From: Streptomyces sp. MMG1533
GTDB taxonomy: Bacteria > Actinomycetota > Actinomycetes > Streptomycetales > Streptomycetaceae
Length of the DNA: 47,284 bases
Direction of reading: 5' to 3'
Assembly (NCBI RefSeq): GCF_001279775.1
Contig: NZ_LGDG01000265.1
Location: 1-47,284, forward strand
Shown: positions 15,409-23,874 of the stretch, one piece after another
How positions within the stretch are numbered: position 1 is the stretch's first letter
Layout of the letters: the number at the start of each line of letters is the position of its first letter
Translations under genes and position numbers: made by a program
Notes under the pieces: model-generated
Databases searched by the model: none
The model's input: only the letters and a program-made list of their open reading frames with translations
What the model was told of the DNA's origin: nothing

Positions 15409-16845
15409 TTAGAAGGGGTAGGGCGCCACGTCCGCGCGTACCGTCGTCCAGCGCACGTCGGTGAAGGCCTCCAGGTTGGCCTCGCCGCCGAAGCGGGCGC
15501 CGGTGCCGGACGCGGCGACGCCGCCGAAGGGGGCGACAGCCTCGTCGTTCACGGTCTGGTCGTTGATGTGGACGATGCCGGTCGGGATCCGCTCGGCCAG
15601 GTCGAGTCCGCGGGCGGCGTCCCGGGTGACGATGCCGAGCGAGAGGCCGTAGGGGCCGACCGCGGCCAGGGCGGCCGCCTCCTCGGGCGTGCCGAACGAC
15701 CGCACGGGTGCGACCGGGCCGAACACCTCCTCCGCATAGGCGGGCGTGCGGTCGTCGACGTCGGCGAGGACCGTCGGCCGGTAGAAGAGCTCCTCGTGCC
15801 TGCCGCCCGCGGCCAGCTTGGCGCCCTGGGCCGTGCTCGCCTCCACCAGGCCGTGGATCTTTGCGAGCTGGCCCGAGTCGATGACCGGGCCGAGATGGAC
15901 CTGACCGCGGAACGGGTCGCCGACGGCGAGCGAGTCGGCCTTCGCCGCCAGCCGCTCGACGTACTCGCCGTACAGCGACTCGTGCACCAGGTGGCGGCCG
16001 GTGGTCATGCAGATCTGGCCCTGGTGGAAGAAGGAGCCCCAGGCGGCGGTGGAGATCACCGCGTCGAGGTCGGCATCCTCCAGGACGATCAGGGCGGAGT
16101 TGCCGCCGAGTTCCAGGTGCGCGCGCTTGAGATGACGTCCGGCTGCCTCGCCGACGGCACGGCCGGCCGCGGTCGACCCGGTGAAGGAGATGACCGGCAC
16201 CCGCGGGTCGGAGACCAGGGCCTGGCCGGCGTCCGGTCCGCCCGGCAGGACGTGGAAGAGCCCCTCCGGCAGGCCCGCCTCGGCGAAGACCGCGGCCAGT
16301 GACAGCCCGCCGCAGACCGCCGTACGCGGGTCCGGCTTCAGGAGGACCGCGTTGCCGAGGGCGAGCGCCGGGGCGACCGAGCGGATGGAGAGGATCAGCG
16401 GGGCGTTGAAGGGTGAGATCACGCCCACCACGCCGACCGGGACGCGCCGCGTGTAGGACAGCCGGGGTGCCTCGCTGGGCAGGACCTGCCCGGCCGGGCG
16501 GGAGGCAAGGGCTGCGGCCTCGTAGCACTCCTGGGCGGCGACGTGCAGTTCGAAGTCGGCCTTGCCGGGGATGGACCCGGACTCGCGGACCAGCCATTCG
16601 CGCAGTTCGTCGGCGTGTGCGGCGAACAGGTCGCCGGCCTTGCGCAGCACTGCGGCGCGGACGAAGTGGGGCACGCGGGCCCACTCCGCCTGGGCGGTAC
16701 GGGCGGCCTCGGCGGCGGTCCGGACGTCCTCGGCGGTGGCGAGGGTGACGGCGGCGAGCGTGTCGCCGGTGGCGGGTTCGGTGACGGCGTGTTCAGGTCC
16801 CGACAGGGTGCGGGACTGCCAGGTCTTGGGGTCGAGCAACGGCAT
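15409..16845 (-). CDS. benzaldehyde/vanillin-type aldehyde dehydrogenase
   Basis: The 478-residue NAD(P)-dependent aldehyde dehydrogenase has the cofactor motif SFTGSTAAGRAVGEAAG, the catalytic Glu in LELGGNSALIVLEDAD and the nucleophilic Cys in GQICMTTGR. The N-terminal LLDPKTWQSR and overall sequence resemble benzaldehyde (XylC) and vanillin dehydrogenases. ATG 16845 follows GGAGA; a GTG at 16866 is possible. It is the last gene of a lacI-pobA-aldehyde dehydrogenase unit, which suggests oxidation of an aromatic aldehyde to a hydroxybenzoate. The next enzyme, PobA, is broken upstream, so the route may now stop at the acid. Confidence 0.9.
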   Translation of the reverse strand: MPLLDPKTWQSRTLSGPEHAVTEPATGDTLAAVTLATAEDVRTAAEAARTAQAEWARVPHFVRAAVLRKAGDLFAAHADELREWLVRESGSIPGKADFELHVAAQECYEAAALASRPAGQVLPSEAPRLSYTRRVPVGVVGVISPFNAPLILSIRSVAPALALGNAVLLKPDPRTAVCGGLSLAAVFAEAGLPEGLFHVLPGGPDAGQALVSDPRVPVISFTGSTAAGRAVGEAAGRHLKRAHLELGGNSALIVLEDADLDAVISTAAWGSFFHQGQICMTTGRHLVHESLYGEYVERLAAKADSLAVGDPFRGQVHLGPVIDSGQLAKIHGLVEASTAQGAKLAAGGRHEELFYRPTVLADVDDRTPAYAEEVFGPVAPVRSFGTPEEAAALAAVGPYGLSLGIVTRDAARGLDLAERIPTGIVHINDQTVNDEAVAPFGGVAASGTGARFGGEANLEAFTDVRWTTVRADVAPYPF

Positions 16846-16875
16846 GACGGCTCTCCGTTCGGTCACCGGCGGGAC

Positions 16876-17931
16876 TCACAGGGCGAGCGGAAGTCCCGAG
16901 TGGTTCGCGGCCAGTTCGGCCGCCGCGTGGCGGGATGCGGTGATCCGGCGCAGCCGTGCGAGCTGCATCCGGTCGTCGAACGCCTCCCCATTTGGTTGAG
17001 CGTGCAACATCCTAGTCATGTCGTACGAGAACCGGGGGCGCCTGCCCCACCCGCGCCAGGGACAACTCAAAACAGCCGTCCAGGAGCTGTCCGGACGCCG
17101 TGCGGTGCAGCACGGCGAAGGCCGGCGCGAGGACTCGGACGTCGGACACCGCGAAGTCGAGGCCCTTGGCTCCGGTCGGCCGGACGGTGTGGGCGGCGCC
17201 CCCGGCGAGCAGCAGCCGTCCGCGGCGCATCGGCTCGTGGATGTGACTGCGCATCGGCGTCACGGACTCGGCGGTGATCGGGCAGGGTGGGCGCCTGCCG
17301 TGCGGGGCGCAGCCACGCTCGCCACGGGCGTAGATCAACTCGTCGCGGGACGGCAGGACGTCGGCCAGGATCCCCGGCCAGGAGTACGGGCAGTGGCGGG
17401 CGTACGTCCGGCTCGCCTCCGTCGGGAAGGCGTCACGGGCGACACCGTGGGAGCCGTCGCAGCCGGCCACCCGGTCGCAGGTGAGCCTCCGCTCGCGGCC
17501 CTCGTGCCGGAAGCGTACGACGGGCCGCCCGCTCTCCGCCTTCACGACCGCCGGCGCCTGAGCGTCGGACAACAGCGGTGGCCCGCCGACCGGTTGGAAC
17601 CCGACAAGGTCCCTCACGGTCTCGGTCCGGGCGTAGCTCGTGACGGTACGGCCGCCGATGAGGGCCGGGAAGTCGATGCGGTGGCGTTCGCCCGCGAACC
17701 GCAGCTTGATGCCGTGATGCACCGGCCCCTCGGTGTCGAGCCGGTCGGCGGCGCCCGCCTCGCGCAGGGCGTCGACCGTGCCCTGCTCCGCCATTCCGGC
17801 GCGCCGGCGCCGTTCGACGTACTCCCGTGTCCCGCTCTCCGGACCGCACAGCCGATGCCGGCCCGGTGCAGCAGACGGGCCAGGGGCAGTCCGGCGAGGC
17901 GGCCGCCGATGATGCCGACCGTCGTGCGCAT
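16876..17931 (-). pseudogene. pobA: 4-hydroxybenzoate 3-monooxygenase remnant, frameshifted and deleted
   Basis: PobA sequence is spread over two minus-strand frames. The N-terminus MRTTVGIIGGRLAGLPLARLL starts at 17931. A one-base loss near 17840 shifts to a second frame that reads TREYVERRRRAGMAEQGTVD through RFRHEGRERRLTCDRVAGCDG and then PMRSHIHEPMRRGRLLLAGGAAH. A one-base gain in the G5 tract at 17034-17038 shifts back to RFSYDMTRMLHAQPNGEAFDD and the stop at 16876. About 40 residues normally lying between the YARGERG and ITAESVTPMRS segments are missing. The GxGxxG loop is also damaged (GGRLAG). The intact enzyme would make protocatechuate with FAD and NADPH. Three lesions argue for a true pseudogene rather than a sequencing slip. 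Confidence 0.88.
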
Positions 17932-17949
17932 GGCCCGCCTCCCTGGAGG

Positions 17950-18996
17950 TCAGCTGGAGTCGCGGTGCACCACCGAGGCTCCCAGCACCGTGTGCGTCTC
18001 GGGCGCGGCGCCGGGGTTGCGCACCGCGCGGTCGACCAGTTCGGCCAGGTCGCGGCCGGACGGCAGCTCGATGTGGACGGTACTCAGTCTGGGCCGCAGC
18101 AGCCGTCCGAGCATCAGGTCGTCGGCGCCGATCACCGCCGTCTCCCCCGGGATGGCGACGCCCTCGTCCTGCAGGGCGCTCATCAGCAGCATCGCGTACT
18201 CGTCGTTGTAGGCGAACACGGCGTCCAGGTCGAGCTCGCGCCAGCGGGCGGCGAGCCGTGCGGCGGCGTCCTCCTCGTAGGCGAGGGGCAGGTCGGTGAC
18301 GGTTGCGTCGGTGCCGTGCAGAGCCCGTCGCACGCCTTCGAGGCGGGGCGCGGAGAAGGCGTCCAGGCCGGGTTCCCCGGGTACGACGACGCCGATGCGG
18401 CGCCGGCCGCGGGCGTACAGGTGGGTTCCGGCGCAGTGGCCGACGGCCTCGTGGTCCATGAGCAGGGCGTGGGCGCCCTCGACGGCCTGGGGACCGAGGG
18501 TGACCACGGCCCGGGCGCCGGAGCGCTTGAGCACCGTGACGTCCTTGGGGCCGAGGCCGGAGCCGGGCACCAGGACGGCGACCGGGCGCAGCTCGGCCCA
18601 GGCGCGGGCGGCCTCGTCGCCGTGCAGACCGACCGTGCCGAACTGCACGACCGTGTAGTCCAGGCGCCCCAGGGCCCACTGGAGTTCGCTGATGAACTGG
18701 GTGTAGAGCGGCCCTACCGGGAAGGTCGGCGCGGGCATCAGGACCATCCGGCTGTGCCCGGCGCGCAGGCTGCGGGCAGCCGCGTGCGGCACGTACCCGA
18801 GCTCCTTGGCGGCCTCGTGGACGCGGCGGCGCGTGGGCTCGCTGATCCGGACGGCGCTGGTGTTGTTGAGGACGTAGGAGACGGTCGCGCGCGACACGCC
18901 GGCGAGGCGGGCCACATCGGCGCTCGTGGGCACGGAGCGCGGTACGGGCGACGCGGGCGTGGGCGTTTTCGGTATCTGCACCATGACGTACCGCAT
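17950..18996 (-). CDS. LacI-family transcriptional regulator
   Basis: The 348-residue regulator has the LacI helix-turn-helix TSADVARLAGVSRATVSYVL and hinge-region RVHEAAKELGYVPHAAARSLR, followed by a periplasmic-binding-protein-like effector domain with FAYNDEYAMLLMSALQDEG and GADDLMLGRLLRPRLSTV. It is a cytoplasmic dimeric repressor. The first ATG, 18996, was kept; ATG 18984 also fits. It stands 18 bases before the pobA remnant and heads that operon, so it probably controlled aromatic-aldehyde or hydroxybenzoate use. The ligand is not evident. Confidence 0.92.
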   Translation of the reverse strand: MRYVMVQIPKTPTPASPVPRSVPTSADVARLAGVSRATVSYVLNNTSAVRISEPTRRRVHEAAKELGYVPHAAARSLRAGHSRMVLMPAPTFPVGPLYTQFISELQWALGRLDYTVVQFGTVGLHGDEAARAWAELRPVAVLVPGSGLGPKDVTVLKRSGARAVVTLGPQAVEGAHALLMDHEAVGHCAGTHLYARGRRRIGVVVPGEPGLDAFSAPRLEGVRRALHGTDATVTDLPLAYEEDAAARLAARWRELDLDAVFAYNDEYAMLLMSALQDEGVAIPGETAVIGADDLMLGRLLRPRLSTVHIELPSGRDLAELVDRAVRNPGAAPETHTVLGASVVHRDSS

Positions 18997-19054
18997 CTTT
19001 GCAGAACCTGTGCGTGAGCTTTCGGGTGGGGGAACTTCGCGGCGAAATCGATGG

Positions 19055-19723
19055 TCAGCGCGACTGTTCGCCCGCGGTCGCCGTCACCCGGTCGACCAGG
19101 TCGCACCAGCCGGCCTCCAGGCGCTCCATCGGCATCCCGCACTGCCTGGTCAGGTGGTGGATCAGGACGGGGCTCAGATATCCCATCAGCGTGTGGGCGA
19201 GGAGCTCGCTGTCGGCGTCCGGGACGGCCTGCCGAAGGAGCATGGCCACGTGGCTGCGCAGGACGCGGCGGGGCGGGACGGAGAACCGGCGTTCCGGGCT
19301 CGGTTCGGCCGCCAGCTGCAGGTCGAGTTCGTCGACCGAGCGGCGCAGCAGGGCGCAGCCGAACGCCCGCAGCCGCTCGGCGGGGGGTGCCCCGGGGCCC
19401 AGCGGCGGGGCGCCGCCGAGGAACGCGGCCTGGAACTTCTTCTCGGAGTGGTCGAGCAGTGCGGTCAGCAGGCCGGTGCGGTCCCCGAAGCGCCGGAAGA
19501 CCGTCCCCTTGCCGACCTTCGCCGCGGCGGCCACCGCCTCCATCGTCACACCGGCCGCACCGTGTTCCGCCACCAGCCGGGCGGCGGCCTCCAGCAGCCG
19601 GGCCCGGTTGCGCGCGGCGTCGGCGCGCAGGCAGGGCTCCTCCTCGAAGGGCCCGACCTGCAGCAACTCGGGCTGCGCGACGGGCTCCTGGGGCTGCGGG
19701 AAGGGAGGCAGGACGGCGGACAT
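19055..19723 (-). CDS. TetR-family repressor
   Basis: The 222-residue protein has a TetR N-terminal DNA-binding domain (NRARLLEAAARLVAEHGAAGVTMEAVAAAAKVGKGTVFRRFGD in pieces around residues 45-90) and a divergent C-terminal ligand domain. ATG 19723 is preferred because it starts a plausible protein, although its ribosome site is weak; TTG 19750 and ATG 19741 are alternatives. It is divergent from an NADPH-FMN reductase gene, and two GGACC-N2-GGTCC dyads lie between them. Confidence 0.9.
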   Translation of the reverse strand: MSAVLPPFPQPQEPVAQPELLQVGPFEEEPCLRADAARNRARLLEAAARLVAEHGAAGVTMEAVAAAAKVGKGTVFRRFGDRTGLLTALLDHSEKKFQAAFLGGAPPLGPGAPPAERLRAFGCALLRRSVDELDLQLAAEPSPERRFSVPPRRVLRSHVAMLLRQAVPDADSELLAHTLMGYLSPVLIHHLTRQCGMPMERLEAGWCDLVDRVTATAGEQSR

Positions 19724-19754
19724 GAAAACAGCGTAAAGCATCGGGAACAAAACT

Positions 19755-19802
19755 GGACCACGGTCCGGTTAGGGTGCTAGAAAGTTAAACGGACCTCGGT
19801 CC
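19755..19802. promoter_or_regulatory. two TetR-type operators
   Basis: GGACCACGGTCC (19755-19766) and GGACCTCGGTCC (19791-19802) are near-identical palindromes centred 36 bp apart in the tetR/FMN-reductase divergent region. The AT-richer stretch between them probably holds the promoter. They are the likely binding sites of the TetR protein encoded alongside. Confidence 0.78.
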
Positions 19803-19841
19803 GGATCGTAACGGCAGTGTTTCAGCACTCGGGAGTTTCGC

Positions 19842-20405
19842 ATGTCTGTTCGTATTCTTGCGCTCGTCGGCAGCCTTCGTACCGGTTCGACCAACCGCCA
19901 GCTCGCCGAGGCGGCCGCCAAGCACGCTCCCGAGGGCGCCGACGTGGTGCTGTTCGAGGGCCTGGCCGACATCCCCTTCTACAACGAGGACATCGACGTC
20001 GAGGGCAGCGTCCCGGCCGCCGCGGCCAAGCTGCGCGAGGCCGCTGCCGCCTCCGACGCCTTCCTGCTCTTCTCGCCGGAGTACAACGGCACCATCCCGG
20101 CCGTCCTGAAGAACGCCATCGACTGGCTGTCCCGCCCGTACGGCGCCGGCGCCTTCGGCGGCAAGCCCGTCGCCGTGGTCGGCACCGCCTTCGGCCAGTA
20201 CGGCGGCGTCTGGGCGCAGGACGAGGCCCGCAAGGCCGTGGGCATCGCGGGCGGAAAGGTGATCGAGGACCTCAAGCTCTCCATCCCCGGCTCCCTGACC
20301 CGCTTCGCCGAGACCCACCCGTCCGACGACGCCGAGGTCGCCGCGCAGCTCACCGAGGTGGTCGCCCGCCTGCACGGCCACGCCGGCGAAGCGGTCGCCG
20401 CCTGA
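19842..20405 (+). CDS. NADPH-dependent FMN reductase family protein
   Basis: The 187-residue flavodoxin-like protein opens with ILALVGSLRTGSTNRQLAEAA (split phosphate loop, S-L-R-x-G-S-x-N), then DAFLLFSPEYNGTIPAVLKNAIDW, the diagnostic SPEYNGxxPxxLKNxxDW motif of the family, and GKPVAVVGTAFGQYGG. It reduces FMN or quinones with NAD(P)H in the cytoplasm. GGGAG lies 6 bases before ATG 19842. It is divergent from a TetR gene with two shared operators, so it is probably induced by an electrophile or quinone. Confidence 0.93.
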   Translation: MSVRILALVGSLRTGSTNRQLAEAAAKHAPEGADVVLFEGLADIPFYNEDIDVEGSVPAAAAKLREAAAASDAFLLFSPEYNGTIPAVLKNAIDWLSRPYGAGAFGGKPVAVVGTAFGQYGGVWAQDEARKAVGIAGGKVIEDLKLSIPGSLTRFAETHPSDDAEVAAQLTEVVARLHGHAGEAVAA

Positions 20406-20460
20406 CGGGTCCGGACCCCGGAAGGGGGCTGGAACCGCCGAATCGCCACAGGTCCCGCAG

Positions 20461-20491
20461 GGGGCCGGAGCACGCACAGCGCTCCGGCCCC
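20461..20491. terminator. hairpin between FMN reductase and LysR genes
   Basis: GGGGCCGGAGC (20461-20471) and GCTCCGGCCCC (20481-20491) form a perfect 11-bp stem with a 9-base loop between two convergent genes. Confidence 0.82.
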
Positions 20492-20502
20492 CTCCGCGTG
20501 TT

Positions 20503-20564
20503 CCCGGGCGGGCGAGATCGCTCCCGCACCCAGGGGTGCGCGTCCCGGGCGGGCGACATCGCTC
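20503..20564. repeat. 21-bp direct repeat, period 41 bp
   Basis: Bases 20503-20523 and 20544-20564 are the same 21-mer (beginning CCCGGGCGGGCGA, ending ATCGCTC) apart from one G/C difference. It lies between the hairpin and the end of the LysR gene. No function is evident. Confidence 0.65.
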
Positions 20565-20569
20565 GTACG

Positions 20570-21475
20570 TCACGCCACCGCCGTGGGCGCCAGCTCCCGC
20601 AGCTCGGCCAGCGCGGCCACCACCGCGGGGCGTGTCCGGCCACCCCGGCGGGTGCAGGTGAGCAGCTTGCGGTGCGGGTTGCCGGTGCAGTGCACCCGCG
20701 CGATCGGCAGGTGCGGGGTGAGGTGGGCCAGCCGCGGGATCAGGGCGACGCCGAGCCGGTTGGCGACCAGATGGGCGGTGACGTTCCAGTCCAGGGCGTG
20801 ATGGACGACGTCCGGCGTGAACCCGGCCTCACCGCACGCCGACAGCACATGCGGACGGCAGGGGCTCTCCGGCACCGGGGCGATCCAGTCCTCGTGCGCC
20901 GCCTCCGCGAGGTCGACGCCGGTGCGCCCGGCGAGCGGATGGTCCTCGGGGACGACCAGGTCGAAGGGGTCGTCCAGCAACGGCTGCTGGTCGAAGCGCG
21001 CGTCACCGAGCGGCGGGTTGTGCGGGGTCGCCTCGACGACCGCCAGATCCGTCTCCCCCTCGAAGAGCAGGTCGAAGCTCTCCGGCACCGCCGCCTCCTG
21101 GATACGGACGGCCAGCCGCGGGTGCCGCTCGCGCAGCCGGACCGCCATCGGCGCCAGCAGCACCGAGATGGCCACGGGGAAACCGCTCACGCGCAGCGGC
21201 CCGGCGGGCTCGCCGTGGTCGGCTCGCAGGTCGAGTTCGGCCTGTTCCCAGCGGGCCTGGATGGCGTCGGCGTGCGCGAGCAGGCTCTCGGCGGCCGGGG
21301 TGAGCCGTACCCCGCGCCCCAGCGGTTCGAGGAGGTCGACGCCCAGCTCGCGGGCGAGCTGGCGGATCTGCTGGGAGGCGGCGGAGGGCGTGAAGTGCAG
21401 GGCGCCGGCAGCGGCGGTGACCGTGCCGTAGTGCGCCACCGCCCGCAGGACATGGAGCCGGCGCAGATCAATCAT
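20570..21475 (-). CDS. LysR-family transcriptional regulator
   Basis: The 301-residue regulator has the LysR winged helix at its start (LRRLHVLRAVAHYGTVTAAAGALHFTPSAASQQIRQL, in pieces over residues 4-40) and a substrate-binding domain with SGFPVAISVLLAPMAVRL, DLLFEGETDLAVVE and LVANRLGVALIPRLA. ATG 21475 overlaps one arm of a 16-bp palindrome, probably its own operator. The divergent neighbour is a small zinc-ribbon-like gene at 21591, and the LLM oxidoreductase lies beyond it. The ligand is unknown. Confidence 0.92.
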   Translation of the reverse strand: MIDLRRLHVLRAVAHYGTVTAAAGALHFTPSAASQQIRQLARELGVDLLEPLGRGVRLTPAAESLLAHADAIQARWEQAELDLRADHGEPAGPLRVSGFPVAISVLLAPMAVRLRERHPRLAVRIQEAAVPESFDLLFEGETDLAVVEATPHNPPLGDARFDQQPLLDDPFDLVVPEDHPLAGRTGVDLAEAAHEDWIAPVPESPCRPHVLSACGEAGFTPDVVHHALDWNVTAHLVANRLGVALIPRLAHLTPHLPIARVHCTGNPHRKLLTCTRRGGRTRPAVVAALAELRELAPTAVA

Positions 21476-21490
21476 GAAGCCCAGGCTTCA
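21475..21490. promoter_or_regulatory. palindrome at the lysR start
   Basis: TGAAGCCCAGGCTTCA has perfect 7-bp arms around CA and overlaps the first base of the lysR start codon. Its location fits an autoregulatory LysR site, though a leaderless or short-leader lysR transcript would be needed for conventional roadblock repression. Confidence 0.5.
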
Positions 21491-21590
21491 AGGTCGGCTC
21501 CAGAAAGTCAACCTGGACGTGTACGAAGACTTCGACGCACCCTGGCTGTGTCGCGACGGCCCACCAGACCTCCGTACGAAGGAGTCCCCC

Positions 21591-21809
21591 ATGACCAGCA
21601 CGACCGGCGCCGTCTGCCCGCACTGCGGTTGGCCCGACGGCGCCGAGCCCTTCCAGGTGGTGTCCCGGCACGGGACGGCGGCGGGGAGCACGGTGTGGAC
21701 CCGCTGCGGCTGCGGCTCGCTGCAGGTCCGCGTCGTCGACGGCCGGGGCACGCGGATCGTCTCCCGCAGCCGCCCGGCCGCGGCTCAGTCCAGCTCGGCC
21801 AGCCGCTGA
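21591..21809 (+). CDS. small zinc-ribbon-like hypothetical protein
   Basis: The 72-residue protein has CPHCGWPDGAEPFQVVSRH near its start and TRCGCGSLQVRVVDGRG in the middle, giving four cysteines in C-x2-C and C-x-C spacing as in a small zinc ribbon. GAAGGAG lies about 6 bases before ATG 21591, which favours a real gene. Its 3' end overlaps the convergent LLM gene by 25 bases. Function unknown; a Streptomyces-restricted small protein seems likely. Confidence 0.7.
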   Translation: MTSTTGAVCPHCGWPDGAEPFQVVSRHGTAAGSTVWTRCGCGSLQVRVVDGRGTRIVSRSRPAAAQSSSASR

Positions 21810-22666
21810 ACGGCCGGGGCCGCGAAGCGCTCGATCCACTCGGCCGGCTCCCCGATGCGCGGCGCGAGGATCACCGTGTCGATGCCGAGCTTGCCGTAGC
21901 CCGCGATGTCCCGGGTGAAGGCGTCCAGGTCGCCCTCGGTGGCCGGCTCTCCCGTGTAGGCGACGGTCTTGCGGATCTCGTCGTCGTCGCGGCCCTCGGC
22001 CTCGCAGTGGGCGCGCAGGACGTCGAGCTTGTGCCGGACCTCTTCGGGTGAGGTGGCGAACAGATTGCAGGCGTCGCCGTACCGGGCGACCAGGCGGAGC
22101 GTCTTCCGCTCGCCACCGCCGCCGATCATGATCTCGGGGTGCGGGCTGCTCACCGGCGCCGGTACGCACAGGGTCTCGGCGAGCCGGTAGTGCTCGCCCT
22201 CGAAGGGGCCGTTCGCCTGCGGGTCCCACATCTGCCGGCAGATCCGCAGGGTCTCCTCCAGCCGTTCGAAGCGCTCCGCCAGCGGCGGGAACGGCACGCC
22301 GAGCCCGTCGTGCTCACGGTCGTACCAGGCCGCCCCGATGCCGAGGGTCGCCCGGCCGCCGGACAGTACGTCGAGGGAGGTGACGATCTTGGCGAGCAGC
22401 CCGGGGTGGCGGTAGGTCACTCCGGTGACCAGCGCGCCGAGTCGGACGGTCGAGGTGTGGGCGGCGAGATAGCCCAGCGTCGTGTACGCCTCCAGCATCG
22501 GGGCCTCGGCACCGCCGTTGAACTCCATCTGGAAGTAGTGGTCCATGACCGACAGCCGGCTCACGCCCGCCGCCTCCGCCGCGGCGCCGGTCGCCGCGAG
22601 TTCGGCGCCGAGGGCGGGGCCGCCCCCGCCGTGGTCGAACCGGTTGATGTGCACGCCCACCCGCAT
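21785..22666 (-). CDS. LLM-class F420-dependent oxidoreductase
   Basis: The 293-residue luciferase-like TIM barrel shows the family landmarks: SVMDHYFQMEF near residue 40, GALVTGVTYRHPGLLAKIVTSLDVLSGGR in pieces (about 77-105), LGIGAAWYDREH, and PEIMIGGGGERKTLRLVARYGDACN. These resemble actinobacterial F420-dependent enzymes rather than FMN monooxygenases. ATG 22666 follows GGAGCGGAGG. It likely performs hydride transfer on an unknown cytoplasmic substrate. The regulatory partner is unclear. Confidence 0.9.
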   Translation of the reverse strand: MRVGVHINRFDHGGGGPALGAELAATGAAAEAAGVSRLSVMDHYFQMEFNGGAEAPMLEAYTTLGYLAAHTSTVRLGALVTGVTYRHPGLLAKIVTSLDVLSGGRATLGIGAAWYDREHDGLGVPFPPLAERFERLEETLRICRQMWDPQANGPFEGEHYRLAETLCVPAPVSSPHPEIMIGGGGERKTLRLVARYGDACNLFATSPEEVRHKLDVLRAHCEAEGRDDDEIRKTVAYTGEPATEGDLDAFTRDIAGYGKLGIDTVILAPRIGEPAEWIERFAAPAVQRLAELD

Positions 22667-22723
22667 GTCCGCCTCCGCTCCCCGGGATCACCCGGACCTT
22701 CACCGACCCTGGTGACGCTAGGT

Positions 22724-22746
22724 CTTGAAGCGCTCTCGAAGTCAAG
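22724..22746. promoter_or_regulatory. imperfect dyad upstream of the LLM gene
   Basis: CTTGA (22724-22728) and TCAAG (22742-22746) bracket a region that also contains the half-symmetric GAAGCGCTCTCGAAG, within the 96-bp gap between the TerC stop and LLM start. It may be an operator for the LLM gene. The bound protein is unknown. Confidence 0.35.
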
Positions 22747-22762
22747 CGTGACCGCGGCGACG

Positions 22763-23731
22763 TCAGGCCACGCGCTCGGCCCCGACGGCCTCCTGCTTCT
22801 TGGCCGCCCGCAGGCTCGTCCACGTGGTGACCGCGAGAACGAGCACGATGAAGCCGAGCGAGAAGGGGATGCTGATCTCCGGGACGTGGACCCCGGACTC
22901 GTGCAGCGCGTGCAGGACCAGCTTGACGCCGATGAAGCCCAGGATGATCGACAGGCCGTAGCTGAGGTGGACCAGCTTCCTGAGCAGGCCGCCGATCAGG
23001 AAGTACAGCTGCCTCAGGCCCATCAGGGCGAAGGCGTTGGCGGTGAAGACGATGTACGGGTCCTGGGTCAGCCCGTAGATGGCGGGGATCGAGTCGAGGG
23101 CGAACAGGACGTCGGTGGAGCCGATCGCGAGCATCACGACCAGCATCGGGGTCATGACCCGCTTGCCGTTCTCCGTGATGAACAGCTTGGTGTCGTGGTA
23201 CCGGTCGGCCACGCCGAAGCGCTTCTCCACCGCCTTCAGCAGCTTGTTCTCCTGGTACTCCTCGTCGTGCCCGTCCTTGCGGGCGTCCTGGATCAGCTTC
23301 CAGGCGGTCCAGATCAGGAAGGCGCCGAAGAGGTAGAACACCCACGAGAACGCGGAGATGATCGCCGCTCCGGCCGCGATGAAGCCCGCGCGCAGCACCA
23401 GCGCCATGATCACGCCGACCATCAGCACACGTTGCTGGTACTGGGACGGCACCGCGAACTTGCCCATGATCAGGACGAAGACGAAGAGGTTGTCGACGCT
23501 CAGCGACTTCTCGGTGATGTATCCGGCGAAGAACTCACCGGTGGGCCTCGCGCCACCGAAGAAGAACAGCCCGAGGCCGAACAGACAGGCGAGGACGACC
23601 CAGACGACCGTCCAGGTCCCCGCCTCTCTGATCGACACGTCATGGGGCTTTCGGCCTATGAAGAAGTCCGCGGCAACCAGCGCGCACAGGGCTGCGACGG
23701 TCAGCAGCCAGACGGCGAGAGAGACGTTCAC
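22763..23731 (-). CDS. TerC-family integral membrane protein
   Basis: The 322-residue protein has about eight membrane segments and the TerC signature acidic motifs TEKSLSVDNLFVFVLI and GSTDVLFALDSIPAIYG. The family exports Mn2+ or handles tellurite and metal stress. A charged cytoplasmic loop (KDGHDEEYQENKLLKAVEKRFG) follows the fourth segment. The start is GTG 23731, with AGGAG five bases upstream on the minus strand. It is transcribed alone, divergent from the hydrolase gene. No yybP-ykoY manganese riboswitch was recognised in its leader. Confidence 0.93.
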   Translation of the reverse strand: MNVSLAVWLLTVAALCALVAADFFIGRKPHDVSIREAGTWTVVWVVLACLFGLGLFFFGGARPTGEFFAGYITEKSLSVDNLFVFVLIMGKFAVPSQYQQRVLMVGVIMALVLRAGFIAAGAAIISAFSWVFYLFGAFLIWTAWKLIQDARKDGHDEEYQENKLLKAVEKRFGVADRYHDTKLFITENGKRVMTPMLVVMLAIGSTDVLFALDSIPAIYGLTQDPYIVFTANAFALMGLRQLYFLIGGLLRKLVHLSYGLSIILGFIGVKLVLHALHESGVHVPEISIPFSLGFIVLVLAVTTWTSLRAAKKQEAVGAERVA

Positions 23732-23874
23732 TGATACTCCTGATGCATGGGGGGCATCGACAGCGTTGTCAGCGCATCCGATCCGTTCCACCGACAGAAG
23801 ATGAAGAACAGGCCATGTCCTGGCAAAGAACAGCAGGTCACACTGAGGCATGGCCGGTAAACGCGGGTGCCCAC

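Noticed and set aside
15650..15675. Copy of the GGGCCGACC operator inside the aldehyde dehydrogenase gene
   Set aside because: Only the left half matches (GGGGCCGACCGCGGCC). It lies within coding sequence and has no start codon at the usual distance.
23732..23860. yybP-ykoY manganese riboswitch upstream of terC
   Set aside because: TerC genes often have one, but the conserved loop sequences and paired stems were not seen in the short leader.
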